Positions 63,132 to 64,000 of a stretch of 64,000 bases of DNA are shown one piece after another; position 1 is the first letter of the stretch; the number at the start of each line of letters is the position of its first letter. The notes under the pieces are model-generated. The model made no database searches. It was not told where the DNA came from and saw only the letters and a list, made by a program, of their open reading frames with translations. The position numbers and the translations under genes were made by a program. The DNA comes from an uncultured Lachnospira sp. (lineage in GTDB: Bacteria; Bacillota; Clostridia; Lachnospirales; Lachnospiraceae), in contig CAKRLE010000003.1 of assembly GCA_934359185.1 (NCBI GenBank), forward strand, positions 62,001 through 126,000, read 5' to 3'.

Positions 63132-63983
63132 TCACACTCCACCATGCATTTTAAGAATCTCAGTAAGAACCTTTTTCTGGTTATTTCTGCTCACAATTGT
63201 ATCAACAAACCCATGCTCCAGCACAAATTCTGCACGCTGAAAACCATTAGGAAGAGATTTTCTCGTTGTCTGCTCAATCACTCTTGCCCCGGCAAATCCA
63301 ATCATGGCTCCAGGTTCCGCTATTATTATATCGCCTTCCATAGCAAAACTCGCTGTCACTCCTCCAGTTGTCGGATCTGTAAGCATTGTTATATAAAGAA
63401 GTCCTGCGTCACTATGACGTTTAACCGCTGCACTTATCTTCGCCATCTGCATAAGCGACAATAATCCCTCCTGCATTCTTGCTCCTCCAGAAACTGTATA
63501 CCCAACTACTGGAAGATGGTGAGTGGCAGCATATTCAAATGTAGCTGTTATCTTGGCTCCAACTGCGCTTCCCATGCTTCCCATCATAAAATTAGAATCC
63601 ATGACAAATAAAGCACATTTCTGGCCGCCAATCAATGCAGTTCCGCACACAACAGCCTCCGTCTCACCACTTGCAGCCCTTACTGTCTCAATCTTTTCCC
63701 TGTATCCAGGAAAATCAAGCGGATTGCCAGCTTTGACATCCTTATATAATTCATGAAACGTTCCATCATCAACAATCATCTTAATACGCTGTCTCGCTCT
63801 CATCCTGAAATGATATCCACAGGCGCACACAAGATTATTAGACCACAGACGGCTTACTGGAATTTCCTTGTGACAGTTAGGACATTTCTTCTCTGGCTCG
63901 CCTTCATCCTGCTGCACAACAGCCTCACATCTTCCACCTTCTTCAAGCTTGTTCCTTGGTTTTAAAAATTTAATTAACGCCAT
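63132..63983 (-). CDS. accD: Acetyl-CoA carboxylase carboxyltransferase subunit beta
   Basis: This 283-residue beta subunit of acetyl-CoA carboxyltransferase pairs with AccA. The N-terminal zinc ribbon has CPNC (Cys34, Cys37) and VCACGYHFR (Cys53, Cys55). The second knuckle is C-x-C, one residue shorter than the usual C-x2-C. The crotonase fold has VSGGARMQEGLLSLMQMAK and TDPTTGGVTASFAM. GGGGAA precedes the ATG. It probably belongs to a longer fatty-acid operon (accB/fabZ/accC) beyond the right edge. Confidence 0.96.
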   Translation of the reverse strand: MALIKFLKPRNKLEEGGRCEAVVQQDEGEPEKKCPNCHKEIPVSRLWSNNLVCACGYHFRMRARQRIKMIVDDGTFHELYKDVKAGNPLDFPGYREKIETVRAASGETEAVVCGTALIGGQKCALFVMDSNFMMGSMGSAVGAKITATFEYAATHHLPVVGYTVSGGARMQEGLLSLMQMAKISAAVKRHSDAGLLYITMLTDPTTGGVTASFAMEGDIIIAEPGAMIGFAGARVIEQTTRKSLPNGFQRAEFVLEHGFVDTIVSRNNQKKVLTEILKMHGGV

Positions 63984-64000
63984 TATCTGTTCCCCATAAA

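Overview
The window looks like a chromosomal segment of a low-GC, anaerobic Firmicute, most likely a Lachnospiraceae member of the Lachnospira/[Eubacterium] eligens type. This placement is an inference. It rests on AT-rich DNA with strong GGAGG ribosome-binding sites, the B. subtilis-like order hup-yabO-yabP-yabQ-divIC-spoIIE-tilS-hpt-ftsH, a CIRCE-controlled groESL, a preQ1-riboswitch queT, cytoplasmic GH13 and GH43 glycosidases and an accDA operon. No tRNA, rRNA, CRISPR array or complete insertion sequence was seen.

Layout. 1-2.6 kb: two tandem Na+-symporters (NSS family), the first cut by the window edge. 2.7-5.7 kb: a three-gene FtsX/MacB-type ABC exporter. 5.7-7.5 kb: a decayed small ORF, an iteron-like array of an 8-bp box at 15-bp steps, and an AAA+ ATPase with a nuclease-like C-terminus. 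7.5-10.9 kb: a secreted SGNH hydrolase, histidine kinase and response regulator in one operon. 10.9-11.6 kb: queT with promoter, preQ1-I riboswitch and terminator. 11.7-15.7 kb: an accessory patch with a P-loop kinase, a decayed QueC/QatC-like gene, an orphan membrane protein, an ORF6N+PLD-like gene cut by an in-frame stop near its 5' end, a coiled-coil HTH protein and a 30-bp perfect palindrome. 15.7-20.3 kb: a heterodimeric ABC exporter divergent from an AraC regulator.

20.3-38 kb is mostly housekeeping: rlmD, a large GC-rich inverted-repeat element, yhaM, a catalytically dead HtrA-like protein, mutS2, a second structured intergenic repeat, and a PhoB/PhoR-type two-component pair. An operon follows on the minus strand (PurM-fold protein, Lrp, aminotransferase, CheX, trmL), then an exonuclease, trmD, an SGNH-fold protein lacking its Asp/His, and a GH13 amylase. 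38-45 kb is the ftsH-hpt-tilS-spoIIE-divIC-yabQ-yabP-yabO-hup region, in which SpoIIE has no membrane domain. 45-50 kb is a YhgE/Pip trio. 50-52 kb is groESL. 52-56.7 kb holds an OGG-like glycosylase operon, spoVT, and an Fe-S pair divergent from a Crp/Fnr regulator. 56.7-60.6 kb holds a GH43 enzyme, a MATE transporter reduced to its two ends, and a PAS-SARP-type regulator. The right edge is accD-accA with a translationally coupled acyl-CoA ligase.

The most notable signals are the large inverted-repeat element (21822-21961), the 15-bp periodic array before the AAA+ ATPase, the patch of decayed genes at 12.6-15.5 kb with its palindrome, and several folds that lost catalytic residues (HtrA, SGNH, OGG).
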